From the NCBI GenBank assembly GCA_025359885.1, contig JANYDG010000094.1, positions 1 to 48,756 of the forward strand: a DNA stretch of 48,756 nt, read 5' to 3'. The notes under the pieces were generated by a model. That model was given only the letters and a program-made list of their open reading frames with translations, had not been told where the DNA came from and searched no databases. Positions 8,274 to 16,728 of this stretch are shown here, piece by piece. The DNA comes from Acidobacteriota bacterium (GTDB taxonomy: Bacteria; Acidobacteriota; Terriglobia; Terriglobales; Acidobacteriaceae). Each line of letters begins with the position of its first letter. Positions within the stretch are counted from its first letter, which is position 1. The translations under genes were made by a program, and so were the position numbers.

Positions 8274-9068
8274 TCAAGCCTTCGCTCGTGTCGTAGCCCG
8301 CGTGGCCCCTGTTGAAACGCCCCCATCCACCAGCAGCGTCTGCCCCGTAACGTAGCGGCTGCTCTCCGAGGCGAGAAAGACCACCGCGCCATCCAGGTCA
8401 TGCGGCTCGCCGTGGCGCTTCAGCGGGATGCGATCCATCAGGTACTCCACCCACTCCTTGTCCTCGTACAGCACCTTGTTCTGCTCGGTTTTGAACCAGC
8501 CCGGCGCCAGGCAATTGACCGTAATGCCAAATTTGCCCCAGTCGTCCGCCAGGCTCATCGTAAGCTGCTTGATGCCTCCGCGACTGGCGCAATACGGTCC
8601 CAATCCCGCAAAACCAGCCACGCTGGTCACAGAGCCGATATTGATGATGCGGCCATACTGGTGGCGCACCATGCCGCGCGCAATCTGCTGGGCAACAAAG
8701 AACGCGCCGCGCAGGTTGGTGTCAAGCACCAGGTTCCAATCATCCCAGCTCACGTCGAGCGCAGGCTTGCGCACGTTGCATCCCGCGTTGTTCACGAGAA
8801 TATGCACCTGCTCGCACTGCGCCTCGACCGCCTCGCCAAATCGCACAATGCTCGCCTGGTCGCGCACGTCCAGCTCCAGCGGCAGCGCTTTGCGACCCAA
8901 CGCCTCAATCTCCGCGACAAATCCAGTCAGATCCGAGATCCTGCGGCTGGTCACAATCAAGTCCGCGCCCGCATTTGCCAGCGCCCGGCCAAAATATTGC
9001 CCCAGGCCCCGGCTCGCCCCGGTCACCAGCGCCGTCTGCCCGGTCAAATCAAAAAGTGGATTGATCAC
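8274..9068 (-). CDS. SDR-family oxidoreductase (gluconate 5-dehydrogenase-like) with Lys-to-Arg in the active-site motif
   Basis: 264-residue classical short-chain dehydrogenase. The nucleotide-binding motif TGASRGLG is at 16-23, NNAG at 93-96, the catalytic Ser in NIGSVTS (Ser146), and Tyr159 in PYCASRGG. The Lys of the usual YxxxK pair is replaced by Arg163 (codon CGC), though a Lys sits five residues later. Family similarity is to gluconate 5-dehydrogenase and 2-deoxy-gluconate 3-dehydrogenase types, which interconvert keto and hydroxy sugar acids with NAD(P). Its ATG overlaps the upstream ADH stop in an ATGA, so the two are translationally coupled and probably act on the same carbon source. 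Confidence 0.85.
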   Translation of the reverse strand: MINPLFDLTGQTALVTGASRGLGQYFGRALANAGADLIVTSRRISDLTGFVAEIEALGRKALPLELDVRDQASIVRFGEAVEAQCEQVHILVNNAGCNVRKPALDVSWDDWNLVLDTNLRGAFFVAQQIARGMVRHQYGRIINIGSVTSVAGFAGLGPYCASRGGIKQLTMSLADDWGKFGITVNCLAPGWFKTEQNKVLYEDKEWVEYLMDRIPLKRHGEPHDLDGAVVFLASESSRYVTGQTLLVDGGVSTGATRATTRAKA

Positions 9069-10123
9069 TGGCTCAGGCCTCCAACTCCAAGGCGAGGATC
9101 GATCACAATCTTCATCAGATTCGGCTCCCGGGCATGGAGCCGGGCAAACCAGCTTGCCCCGTCGCTCAGCGGCGCAATCGCCGTAATCAGCGGCGAAACC
9201 CGAATCTTGCCCGCAGCCACAAGTTCAATTGCCTCAGGATATTCACCACTCGAAGCGCACGAACCCTGCAACCGAATCTGCCGTGAAACCACCTTTTGCA
9301 GCGGCAGCGTCACCTGCGGCGTGATGTTGCCAATCAGCGTCACCGTGCCGCCCTTGCGCACCGCGTCTACAGCAGCAGAAACCGTCTCATCGCGACCCAC
9401 TGCCTCAAGCACCAGGTCTACGCCGCGCCCCCCCGTCAACCGCAGCACCTCCGCCACCATCGCCGCGCCCGACGCCAGTATCGTCGTGTCCGCACCCGCC
9501 TCCGTTGCGAGGTTCAGCCGAGTCGCGTCGACATCAGCCACCAGCACCAGCGAACATCCCGCCGCCCGCGCCGCCTGCAAAGCCAGCAGCCCGATCATGC
9601 CTGCGCCAATCACCAGCGCCGTTTCGCCGCCCTTCAGGTCAGAGACGGCCACGCCATGCATCGCCACAGCGACCGCCTCAAGCATCGCTGCTTCGGCAAA
9701 CGAAAAGTCAGCAGGCAGCTTGTAGACAATCCGCTCCGGCACGGTGACGTACTCGGCAAACGCCCCCGCCCTGCGAAATTCAGTACACGAAACGCCCACC
9801 ACCTGGCGGTTGTCGCATAGATTGATCTGCCCGCTCACGCAATACGAACAGGCCCCGCAGTAGACCGTCGAATCAAACGTGACCCGGTCGCCCACGGCAA
9901 AGCGCGTCACACCCTCACCCACCGCAGCAATGACGCCCGCTGCCTCGTGGCCCATCACCAGCGGCGGAATCCGCCTGCCCGACGACCCGTCGTAGCCATG
10001 CACATCGCTGCCGCAGATGCCGCACGCCGCCACCTGCACCAGCACTTCGCCCGCGCCTGCAACCGGCTGCGGCAGCTCCGCGACTTCAAGATGGCTGTAT
10101 TCAGATAAAAGCAAAGCCTTCAT
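9065..10123 (-). CDS. Zinc-dependent medium-chain alcohol (polyol) dehydrogenase
   Basis: 352 residues with the GroES-like zinc domain and Rossmann domain of the MDR family. Catalytic zinc ligands are Cys37 (CGICGSD) and the GHE motif at 58-60. Structural zinc ligands are Cys89, Cys92, Cys95 and Cys103. The NAD-binding region reads VIGAGMIGLLALQAA. The closest look is to sorbitol, threonine and galactitol-1-phosphate dehydrogenases. The frame extends further upstream, but the extra 82 residues are not MDR-like and overlap the divergent glycosylase gene, so I start at MKALLL. It is the first gene of a coupled leftward operon with the SDR. Confidence 0.88.
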   Translation of the reverse strand: MKALLLSEYSHLEVAELPQPVAGAGEVLVQVAACGICGSDVHGYDGSSGRRIPPLVMGHEAAGVIAAVGEGVTRFAVGDRVTFDSTVYCGACSYCVSGQINLCDNRQVVGVSCTEFRRAGAFAEYVTVPERIVYKLPADFSFAEAAMLEAVAVAMHGVAVSDLKGGETALVIGAGMIGLLALQAARAAGCSLVLVADVDATRLNLATEAGADTTILASGAAMVAEVLRLTGGRGVDLVLEAVGRDETVSAAVDAVRKGGTVTLIGNITPQVTLPLQKVVSRQIRLQGSCASSGEYPEAIELVAAGKIRVSPLITAIAPLSDGASWFARLHAREPNLMKIVIDPRLGVGGLSQ

Positions 10124-10255
10124 TATGTGCTCAAAACCTCGCCAGTCCAATGTACAACGTCCGCAGGAAACGTTGTCCAGAACTAGCCCAGCGCCGGGCT
10201 GCTCCCCTCCTGTTCCCCCTTGCATTTGCGGCGCAAAAGCGGCAAGCTTCTTTCC

Positions 10256-11155
10256 ATGCCCGAGTTGCCCGACATCACCGCCTATATCTCCGCACTGCAA
10301 CCGCGCATCATTGGCCAGACTCTTCAGGGAATTCGCATCGTCAGCCCGTTGCTCCTGCGCACCGCGCAACCGCCCGTCTCCGCGGCAGAGGGCAAGCAGG
10401 TACTCGCTATCGAGCGCCTGGGCAAGCGCATCGCCCTCGGCATAGAAGGGGATTTATGGCTGGTAGTTCACCTGATGATCGCCGGCCGCTTGCACTGGCG
10501 GCCGCCCTCAGCCAAACTCGGTGGCCGCAACAACCTGGCTGCCTTTGATTTTCACAGCGGATCGCTGTTGCTGACCGAGGCGGGCTCCAAGCGGCGCGCT
10601 TCGCTGCATGTCGTCGCGGGCACCGAAGCGCTGCACCTCATGAATCCGGGCGGTATCGAAGTGTTTGATACGGACATCTCAGGATTTCGCGCTGCGCTAT
10701 CGGCTGAAAATCGCACCCTCAAACGAGCCCTGACTGACCCGCGCATTGTCAGCGGTATCGGCAACGCCTACTCCGACGAAATCCTGCATGCCGCGCAGCT
10801 CTCGCCGATCACCCTGACCCACAAGCTGTCAGAGACGGAGTGGGAGCGCCTCTTTGCCGCAACCCGCGCCACCCTGCAGCTCTGGATAGATCGGCTGGGA
10901 GCCGAGGCGAATAAGGCTTTCCCCGAGAAAGTCACCGCATTTCGGCCAGAAATGGCCGCGCACGGCCGCTTTGGCCAGCCCTGCCCGCGCTGCGGCACTC
11001 CGATTCAGCGCATTCGCTACGCAGATAATGAAACCGACTACTGCCCGCGCTGCCAGACAGGCGGCAAGCTGCTCGCCGACCGCAGCCTCTCGCGCCTGCT
11101 CAAATCCGACTGGCCCCGTACGTTGGACGAACTCGAAGCCCTCAAGCGCCGTTGA
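10256..11155 (+). CDS. Fpg/MutM-family DNA glycosylase (AP lyase)
   Basis: 299 residues. The start is set by the invariant N-terminus MPELPD: after Met removal, Pro is the Schiff-base nucleophile and Glu is essential. A Lys in LGKRIAL (about residue 57) fits the conserved beta-hairpin lysine. The helix-two-turns-helix reads VSGIGNAYSDEILHAA. The C-terminal zinc finger has Cys243, Cys246, Cys263 and Cys266. It excises oxidised purines such as 8-oxoG or related lesions and nicks the backbone. The PELPDIT form and a tail of about 30 residues after the finger differ from textbook MutM, so this may be a divergent Fpg/Nei clade. It is divergent from the ADH and ends 2 bp from cysH. Confidence 0.88.
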   Translation: MPELPDITAYISALQPRIIGQTLQGIRIVSPLLLRTAQPPVSAAEGKQVLAIERLGKRIALGIEGDLWLVVHLMIAGRLHWRPPSAKLGGRNNLAAFDFHSGSLLLTEAGSKRRASLHVVAGTEALHLMNPGGIEVFDTDISGFRAALSAENRTLKRALTDPRIVSGIGNAYSDEILHAAQLSPITLTHKLSETEWERLFAATRATLQLWIDRLGAEANKAFPEKVTAFRPEMAAHGRFGQPCPRCGTPIQRIRYADNETDYCPRCQTGGKLLADRSLSRLLKSDWPRTLDELEALKRR

Positions 11156-11157
11156 CG

Positions 11158-11859
11158 CTACTGCTGTGCCGGGGCGGCCTCAATGTGAATGCCACACTCC
11201 ACCTTGCGCCCTGCCCAACGGCCCGATCGTGGATCATTCGGGTCAGTCGGAATCGAAGTGCAAGGCTCGCAGCCAATCGATGCATAGCCCTGGTCGTACA
11301 ACGGCAACCGCTCAATCCCCAACTGCTCGCAGGCATACCACACATCGCGCGTCGTCCACTCCGTCAGCGGAGCCAGCTTGAGCACCTGCTGGCCCCCCGG
11401 CAGCGTAAACATCGCCGACTCTTCCAGTGCCGCGCGGCTCTTGGCCTGTTCCCGGCGCAGCCCCGTCAGCCACACTTCGTAGCCGGCGACAGCCTTGAAA
11501 AGCGGCTCCACTTTGCGCATCTTGCAGCACTGGTCGGGGGCCGATTGATAGAGCAAGCCAAACTGTGCCTCCTGCTCGGCGACGGTCTTCTCCGGCAGCA
11601 GGTTGGTCAGGTTCATCTTCCACGCCGCCGCCATCTTGTCGCGATAGGCGTATGTCTCGGCAAAGTGATAGCCAGTATCCAGAAAAAGAATTGGAATATT
11701 TGGATCAAGCTCCTGCGCCAGCCGGGTCAGCAGCATGTCTTCGGCCTGAAAGCTGTTGGTCAGGCAGGCTCGGTGCTGTCCTTGCAGTGCCTGCGCCAGC
11801 GTCGCCCGCACCGCATCCAGCTTGGCTGTTACCTCTTCTGTGATCGTCGCAGTCGTCAT
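11158..11859 (-). CDS. cysH: Assimilatory adenylyl-sulfate (APS) reductase
   Basis: 233 residues of the PAPS/APS reductase family (PP-loop ATPase fold). It reduces activated sulfate to sulfite using thioredoxin. The signature is the pair Cys111-Cys112 (QCCKMRKV) and Cys197-x2-Cys200 (GCEPC). These bind a 4Fe-4S cluster and mark APS-specific rather than PAPS-specific enzymes. The catalytic cysteine is Cys222 in ECGIH near the C-terminus. The start overlaps the cysN stop by 4 bp (ATGA). It is the last gene of cysD-cysN-cysH. Direct use of APS means the pathway does not need a functional APS kinase, consistent with the eroded kinase domain on CysN. Confidence 0.93.
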   Translation of the reverse strand: MTTATITEEVTAKLDAVRATLAQALQGQHRACLTNSFQAEDMLLTRLAQELDPNIPILFLDTGYHFAETYAYRDKMAAAWKMNLTNLLPEKTVAEQEAQFGLLYQSAPDQCCKMRKVEPLFKAVAGYEVWLTGLRREQAKSRAALEESAMFTLPGGQQVLKLAPLTEWTTRDVWYACEQLGIERLPLYDQGYASIGCEPCTSIPTDPNDPRSGRWAGRKVECGIHIEAAPAQQ

Positions 11860-13571
11860 ATGGAGTACTCGCTTCCTTCTTCCTTGTGGGATGCCAGCAC
11901 GCCGTTCTCTTCCAGAAGTTCGAGCACCGCGGTGACCGCCGTGGCATCTTCTGCCTCAACGACAATCTCGGCATCACCCACACGCGCTTTCAGAAATCCT
12001 TCGTTGCTGGGTGCGACCACCAGCGCAAGCAGACCCGCCGCGGCCAACTGCGAAATCCTCACAGCGTCTGCCAATGCAGGCACCCGCACCGTGACCGCGC
12101 CCATCGCAAACAGTGCCCGCTCCACCATGTCAATCAACTCCACGGAACCGGCAAGTTGCAACTCCCCGCCCTGATGTCCCCAACGGCGCAGGCGTTCCTC
12201 ACCCGTGACCGGACCCGACGCGGCAGCCGAGGATGTCCCAACCAGCGAATCGCGTCCTGCCACCTCACGCACCATGCCGGCTGCGACCGTGCTGTTGGTC
12301 GCCGGGTCAATCAGGATAAATGCGCCGGTTGCCCGATTCTCGCTGTATTTGTCCAGAACAATCGGGCGTGGCAGTTGAATCGACACCACGCCAATGCCGT
12401 TGATTTCAAGCGTATGCGCGCGCTTGTGCTCCAGCGTGCCAATCTCGGTGCGATAGTCCACCGCCGTCACGTAGGCGGGAACCGTCTGGCTGGTGTGCTT
12501 CAGCAGGTAGCGGCGATGCAACTGCAGCGGCTGCTGGTCCATCCAGACCAGGTGCGCCTTGCAGCCCCCGGCTATCGTCCCGGCATTCTCGGCAGAGGCG
12601 ATCAGGTCGCCCCGGCTGATGTCCACCTCGGTCTTCAACACCAGCGTCACCGAAAGGGGTGCCTGCGCCTCCGCCAGGTCGCCGTCATAGGTGACTATGC
12701 GATCCACCTGGGCGCTGCGGCCAGAGGGCAGCGCGACAATCGTGTCTCCAGGGCGAACCGTCCCCGAAGCGATCTGCCCTGCAAATCCGCGAAACGTACT
12801 ATCTGGCCGCAACACGCGCTGCACCGGAAAGCGGAACGGCTCTTTTTCTGAATTCACAGCCGCTGGCACGGATTCAAGCAACTCCAGCAGCGAAGGCCCG
12901 CTGTACCAGCTCATCGCGCTCGAGCGATGCACAATGTTGTCGCCCAGCAACGCGCTGACAGGGATAAAGTGGGGAGTGACCGGGCTGCCGGTGTCGGCGG
13001 CAATCTGGCTCAACAGCGCGCGAAAGTCGCTCTCGATCGCGCGGAACTTCGCCTCGTCGTAGCCGATCAGGTCCATCTTGTTCACCGCGACCAGCACATG
13101 GCGCACCCGCAGCAGCGAAGCGATGAAGGCATGGCGGCGAGACTGAATCAGCACGCCCTTGCTCGCGTCAATCAGCACCACCGTCGCGTCCGCCGTGGAG
13201 GCGCCGGTCGCCATGTTGCGCGTGTACTGCTCATGGCCCGGCGTATCCGCAATGATGAACTTCCGCTTATCCGTCGCAAAGTAGCGATAGGCCACGTCAA
13301 TGGTGATGCCCTGCTCCCGCTCGGCGCGCAGGCCGTCCGTCAGCAGTGCAAAATCAATCTGCCCCGGCAGCGTGGTCCCCTTGCCTTCAATCGACTTGAC
13401 CTGGTCTTCATAAACGCTCTGCGTGTCGTACAGCAGGCGGCCAATCAGCGTGGATTTCCCATCGTCTACGCTGCCGGCTGTTGAAAAGCGCAGCAGGTCC
13501 TTCCGGCCCTCTTCGGCGAGAAACCCTTGTATCGAAAATGTTGTTTCCTGCACTGCCGCAATCTCGCTCAT
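11856..13571 (-). CDS. cysN: Sulfate adenylyltransferase large subunit (GTPase) with a degenerate APS-kinase-like tail
   Basis: 571 residues. The translation-factor GTPase domain has G1 GSVDDGKST (33-41), G3 DTPGH (109-113) and G4 NKMD (164-167), followed by two beta-barrel domains. With CysD it makes APS from sulfate and ATP, driven by GTP hydrolysis. E. coli CysN is about 475 residues and CysNC fusions about 630. Here residues 465-560 resemble CysC with the core removed: GHQGGELQLAG matches the strand before the CysC P-loop, but the GxxGxGKST loop and the DGDNxR motif are absent, while the later AAAGLLALVVAP and AVLELLEENG segments still align. I read this as a remnant APS kinase domain. 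The start codon directly follows the cysD stop. Confidence 0.93.
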   Translation of the reverse strand: MSEIAAVQETTFSIQGFLAEEGRKDLLRFSTAGSVDDGKSTLIGRLLYDTQSVYEDQVKSIEGKGTTLPGQIDFALLTDGLRAEREQGITIDVAYRYFATDKRKFIIADTPGHEQYTRNMATGASTADATVVLIDASKGVLIQSRRHAFIASLLRVRHVLVAVNKMDLIGYDEAKFRAIESDFRALLSQIAADTGSPVTPHFIPVSALLGDNIVHRSSAMSWYSGPSLLELLESVPAAVNSEKEPFRFPVQRVLRPDSTFRGFAGQIASGTVRPGDTIVALPSGRSAQVDRIVTYDGDLAEAQAPLSVTLVLKTEVDISRGDLIASAENAGTIAGGCKAHLVWMDQQPLQLHRRYLLKHTSQTVPAYVTAVDYRTEIGTLEHKRAHTLEINGIGVVSIQLPRPIVLDKYSENRATGAFILIDPATNSTVAAGMVREVAGRDSLVGTSSAAASGPVTGEERLRRWGHQGGELQLAGSVELIDMVERALFAMGAVTVRVPALADAVRISQLAAAGLLALVVAPSNEGFLKARVGDAEIVVEAEDATAVTAVLELLEENGVLASHKEEGSEYSI

Positions 13572-14528
13572 CTAGAAGTAACCCTCCCGCTTCTTCAGCT
13601 CCATCGACCCTTCCTGATCGTGATCGATGACGCGGTTGGCACGCTCCGAGGAACGGAACGACAACATCTCCGCAATGATTCCCGGAATGGAATCGGCATC
13701 GGAGCGAATCGCTCCCGTGCAGGGGCTGCATCCGAGCGATCGCAGCCGCGACTTGACCATCTGCGGCTTTTCGCCCGGCCACGCCACAAAGGCCTGCTCC
13801 ACCGGCAGCAGCGTCTCCCCACGGACGTACATCGGGCGCTCCTTGGCAAAATACAGATCAACCACCGGGATATTCTCCTGGTGGATGTACTGCCACACGT
13901 CCATCTCTGTCCAGTTCGACAGCGGGAAGACCCGAATGCTTTCGCCCGGATGGACCCGCGCGTTGTAGAGATTCCAAAGCTCAGGTCGCTGATTCTTGGG
14001 GTCCCACTGCCCTGCGCCGTCGCGGAAGGAATAAATCCGCTCCTTGGCGCGTGACTTTTCTTCATCGCGCCGCGCCCCGCCAAAGGCCGCATCAAAACCG
14101 TAGTGCTTGAGGCCATCGAGCAGTGCCTGGGTCTTCAGCAATCCGCAGCACCGCTTCGTATCGAGCGCAATCGGATTGGTGCCCGCAGCAATCGCCGGTT
14201 CATTGCGCCATACCAGCAGCTCTGCCCCCACTTCCTTTGCCATCCAGTCGCGAAACGCAATCATCTCGGCAAACTTGAAACCGGTATCGATATGCATCAG
14301 AGGGAAGGGAATCGGCGCAGGAAAGAATGCCTTCTGCGCCAACCGCAACATCACAGAAGAATCCTTGCCAACCGAATACAGCATCACCGGGCGCTCAAAC
14401 TCCGACGCCACTTCCCGCAAAATGTGAATGCTCTCGGCCTCCAGCAGCCGTAGATGGTTGGTGCGGAGAGTCCGCGTCACGCCCGCAGACACTTCCCCGG
14501 AATGAACCTCAACAGGAGTTCCCGACAT
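13572..14528 (-). CDS. cysD: Sulfate adenylyltransferase small (catalytic) subunit
   Basis: 318 residues, near the usual 300-310. The PP-loop for ATP reads [10 protein letters not shown] at about 51-60. Other family marks are [27 protein letters not shown] and the C-terminal [10 protein letters not shown]. It transfers AMP from ATP to sulfate in complex with CysN. A TTG one codon upstream could open the frame, but the ATG at 14528 has GAGG 6 nt before it, so I choose that. It is the first gene of the cysDNH operon, and a hairpin lies in its leader at 14549-14574. Confidence 0.93.
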   Translation of the reverse strand: MSGTPVEVHSGEVSAGVTRTLRTNHLRLLEAESIHILREVASEFERPVMLYSVGKDSSVMLRLAQKAFFPAPIPFPLMHIDTGFKFAEMIAFRDWMAKEVGAELLVWRNEPAIAAGTNPIALDTKRCCGLLKTQALLDGLKHYGFDAAFGGARRDEEKSRAKERIYSFRDGAGQWDPKNQRPELWNLYNARVHPGESIRVFPLSNWTEMDVWQYIHQENIPVVDLYFAKERPMYVRGETLLPVEQAFVAWPGEKPQMVKSRLRSLGCSPCTGAIRSDADSIPGIIAEMLSFRSSERANRVIDHDQEGSMELKKREGYF

Positions 14529-14548
14529 CAATGACCTCGTTTCGTGGT

Positions 14549-14574
14549 TTGAACCGCACGGATCGCCGGTTCAA
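14549..14574. promoter_or_regulatory. Inverted repeat in the cysD leader
   Basis: TTGAACCG-N10-CGGTTCAA, a perfect 8-bp inverted repeat ending about 20 bp before the cysD start. It could be an operator for a sulfur regulator or an RNA hairpin. I could not match it to a SAM riboswitch or a known sulfur-control motif. Confidence 0.4.
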
Positions 14575-14944
14575 GCGCACACCCCGCCGTCCTGCCAGGG
14601 CACGTTTGAAGCTGAATTGCGGCTGAGTTGCAAACGGCAAATCAGAGACTAATCTATCTCCGTACTCAGATGTTTGGCGGACCACCGCAGATGCTGAAAA
14701 GGGAAGACCTCTGCATCAACTCCCCCGAGTCTATCAATTCCGCCGTTGCCGTCGCAACGAAGAGCCGAAGACCTGCGCCAGCCTTGACAGGGAAACTTCG
14801 CCGCCTGGGATGCTCCAATGACAGCCCGCACGTTCGCAAAAACAACATCAATTTCACAAACTTTGGTCATGTTAACCAGGCATTCAACCGCGGTCCGTAA
14901 TCTGGTTAGAGTCTCTTAATACAAAGAATAGTGAGCGTGAACGA
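14575..14944. other. Divergent intergenic region between cysD and the tannase gene
   Basis: About 370 bp that should contain the leftward cysDNH promoter and the rightward tannase promoter. No credible gene was found. The short opposing frames here have no recognisable domain. The stretch next to the tannase gene (about 14890-14940) is relatively AT-rich, and no clear -35/-10 pair stands out. Confidence 0.5.
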
Positions 14945-16549
14945 TTGCGAAGTTCCCAGCACGCGTGGTCAGGATTTGTGTGCCTGCTCTTTCTGGCCGC
15001 TTTTTTACCGCATTCCTCTTCCGCTCAAGCCTCTTGCACGAGCATCACTAACCTGAGCCTGCCACACTCCCATGTATTGTCAGCACAGGTCATCCCGGCC
15101 GGTACGTTCTCCACTACCCAGGTCTCCAGTCCCATCTTCAAGCAATTGCCCGCGTTTTGCCGCGTGATCGTACAGGCGCAGCCATCCGCAGATTCTCAAA
15201 TCATGATTGAAGTCTGGCTCCCCGTCACCGGATGGACTGGCAGATTCCTCGGTCGTGGCAACGGCGGCTTTGCTGGCTGGATTGATTACACAGGAATGGC
15301 AAATGCCGTGCTCTACGGATATGCCACAGCTGCGACCGATACCGGGCACACCGGAACGGTCTCCGATGCCTCCTGGGCTTTGGGGCACCCGCAAAAGATC
15401 ATAGACTTTGGCTACCGGGCCGTGCATGAGATGTCGATTTCCAGCAAGGCTGTTGTCCTTGATTTCTACGGCCTCGCGCCGCACTATTCCTACTTTGCAG
15501 CCTGCTCTGACGGTGGCCGCGAGGCTCTCATGGAGGCTCAACGCTACCCACTCGACTACGACGGCATCCTCGCCGGTGACCCGGCAAATAACTGGACACA
15601 TCTGATGAGCAAGGGCGCCATCGATGCTCAGGCCTTGCTCATCAATCCCTCCAGTTACATCTCGGCGAGCAAGATTCCCGCCATCACTTCGGCCGTTTTG
15701 GCGGCATGCAATCAGGGTGTCACGACCGGGTATCTTAACGATCCCAGCCAGTGCAAATTCAACCCGGCCGTCATGCTCTGTCACGGAGCCGAGACTGACC
15801 AATGCCTCACCCAGGCAGAAGTGGCAACCATGTCCCGGCTCTACGCCAGCGCATTCGATGCCAACAATCTGCTTGTCTTTCCTGGACTGCCTCCCGGCGG
15901 CGAAGATGGAATCAATGGATGGTCCAGTTGGATAACCGGCTCCGCGCCCGGCAAGAGCGGCATGTTTTCCTATATTCAGGGCTTCTTCAAAGACATGGTC
16001 TATCAAAATCCAAATTGGGATTTCAAGACCTTCACCCTCGATCAAGGCCTGAAAGACGCAATCGCCCAGACAGGAGCCGTTCTCGATGCCAATACGCCTA
16101 ACCTTTCAGTCTTCGCGTCCAAAGGCCACAGGCTGATCCTGTACCAGGGTTGGGACGACCCAGCAATCTCTGCGCAAAGCACCATCAATTACTACAACAG
16201 CGTCGTGACCACCCTCGGTGCTTCATCAACCAACAGCACCGTCCGCCTCTACATGGTTCCCGGCATGCAGCATTGCTGGGGCGGACCTGGACCGACCAAC
16301 TTCGGCGCAGGCGGACCCGCTGCCAATGTTGTCGGAAATGACGCCCAGCACAGCATCTACAAGGCTCTGGAGACCTGGGTCGAAAAACGCATCCCGCCAC
16401 AGGCAATCATCACATCCGGAACGGTGAACGATACAGTGCTTGGGACAGTTCAAATCACCCGCCCACTCTGCGCCTACCCACTCATCGCAAAGTACAAGGG
16501 AACTGGCGACTCCACCACTGCCACCAACTGGGCATGCGCCGCTAAATAG
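14945..16549 (+). CDS. Secreted tannase/feruloyl esterase family hydrolase
   Basis: 534 residues. A signal peptide (about 1-27) precedes the mature protein. The tannase-family nucleophile motif is AACSDGGREA (Ser188, flanked by Cys187), with Asp404 in GWDDPAIS and His443 in GMQHCWGG as the other triad members. The Cys next to Ser and the Cys next to His form the family's characteristic disulfide. Members hydrolyse gallate or hydroxycinnamate esters in tannins and plant cell walls. The start is a TTG; no ATG occurs in frame before the signal peptide, so the exact start is uncertain. It converges with the lipoprotein gene across a good hairpin terminator. The location is likely periplasmic or extracellular. 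Confidence 0.88.
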   Translation: MRSSQHAWSGFVCLLFLAAFLPHSSSAQASCTSITNLSLPHSHVLSAQVIPAGTFSTTQVSSPIFKQLPAFCRVIVQAQPSADSQIMIEVWLPVTGWTGRFLGRGNGGFAGWIDYTGMANAVLYGYATAATDTGHTGTVSDASWALGHPQKIIDFGYRAVHEMSISSKAVVLDFYGLAPHYSYFAACSDGGREALMEAQRYPLDYDGILAGDPANNWTHLMSKGAIDAQALLINPSSYISASKIPAITSAVLAACNQGVTTGYLNDPSQCKFNPAVMLCHGAETDQCLTQAEVATMSRLYASAFDANNLLVFPGLPPGGEDGINGWSSWITGSAPGKSGMFSYIQGFFKDMVYQNPNWDFKTFTLDQGLKDAIAQTGAVLDANTPNLSVFASKGHRLILYQGWDDPAISAQSTINYYNSVVTTLGASSTNSTVRLYMVPGMQHCWGGPGPTNFGAGGPAANVVGNDAQHSIYKALETWVEKRIPPQAIITSGTVNDTVLGTVQITRPLCAYPLIAKYKGTGDSTTATNWACAAK

Positions 16550-16648
16550 TGCAGCTCACCAGGTAGAGGGGGCGCGATCACCGCTTGGACGCTTTGTCCT
16601 CTCTCAGGCACCGGTGTCTTGCCTTCCAACCACACGCTCTAAACATCA

Positions 16649-16686
16649 AAAGCGGCGTCGAGCATATTCTGCCCAGACGCCGCTTT
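16649..16686. terminator. Bidirectional hairpin terminator
   Basis: AAAGCGGCGTC / GACGCCGCTTT, a perfect 11-bp GC-rich stem with short A and T ends on either side and a 16-nt loop, between the convergent tannase and lipoprotein genes. The A/T flanks suit termination in both directions. Confidence 0.7.
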
Positions 16687-16728
16687 CCATTCTGTACTTC
16701 AGATGCACGAACAACTCACTTCAGTGGC

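Noticed and set aside
8400..9725. 441-codon plus-strand frame over the SDR and ADH genes
   Set aside because: It spans two well-supported opposite-strand genes and has no recognisable motif.
10124..10369. Upstream extension of the zinc dehydrogenase to 10369
   Set aside because: The additional 82 residues are not MDR-like and overlap the N-terminal catalytic region of the divergent glycosylase gene.
14529..14944. SAM or other sulfur riboswitch upstream of cysD
   Set aside because: I searched the reverse-strand leader for the conserved SAM-I core and found no match; only a simple hairpin is present.
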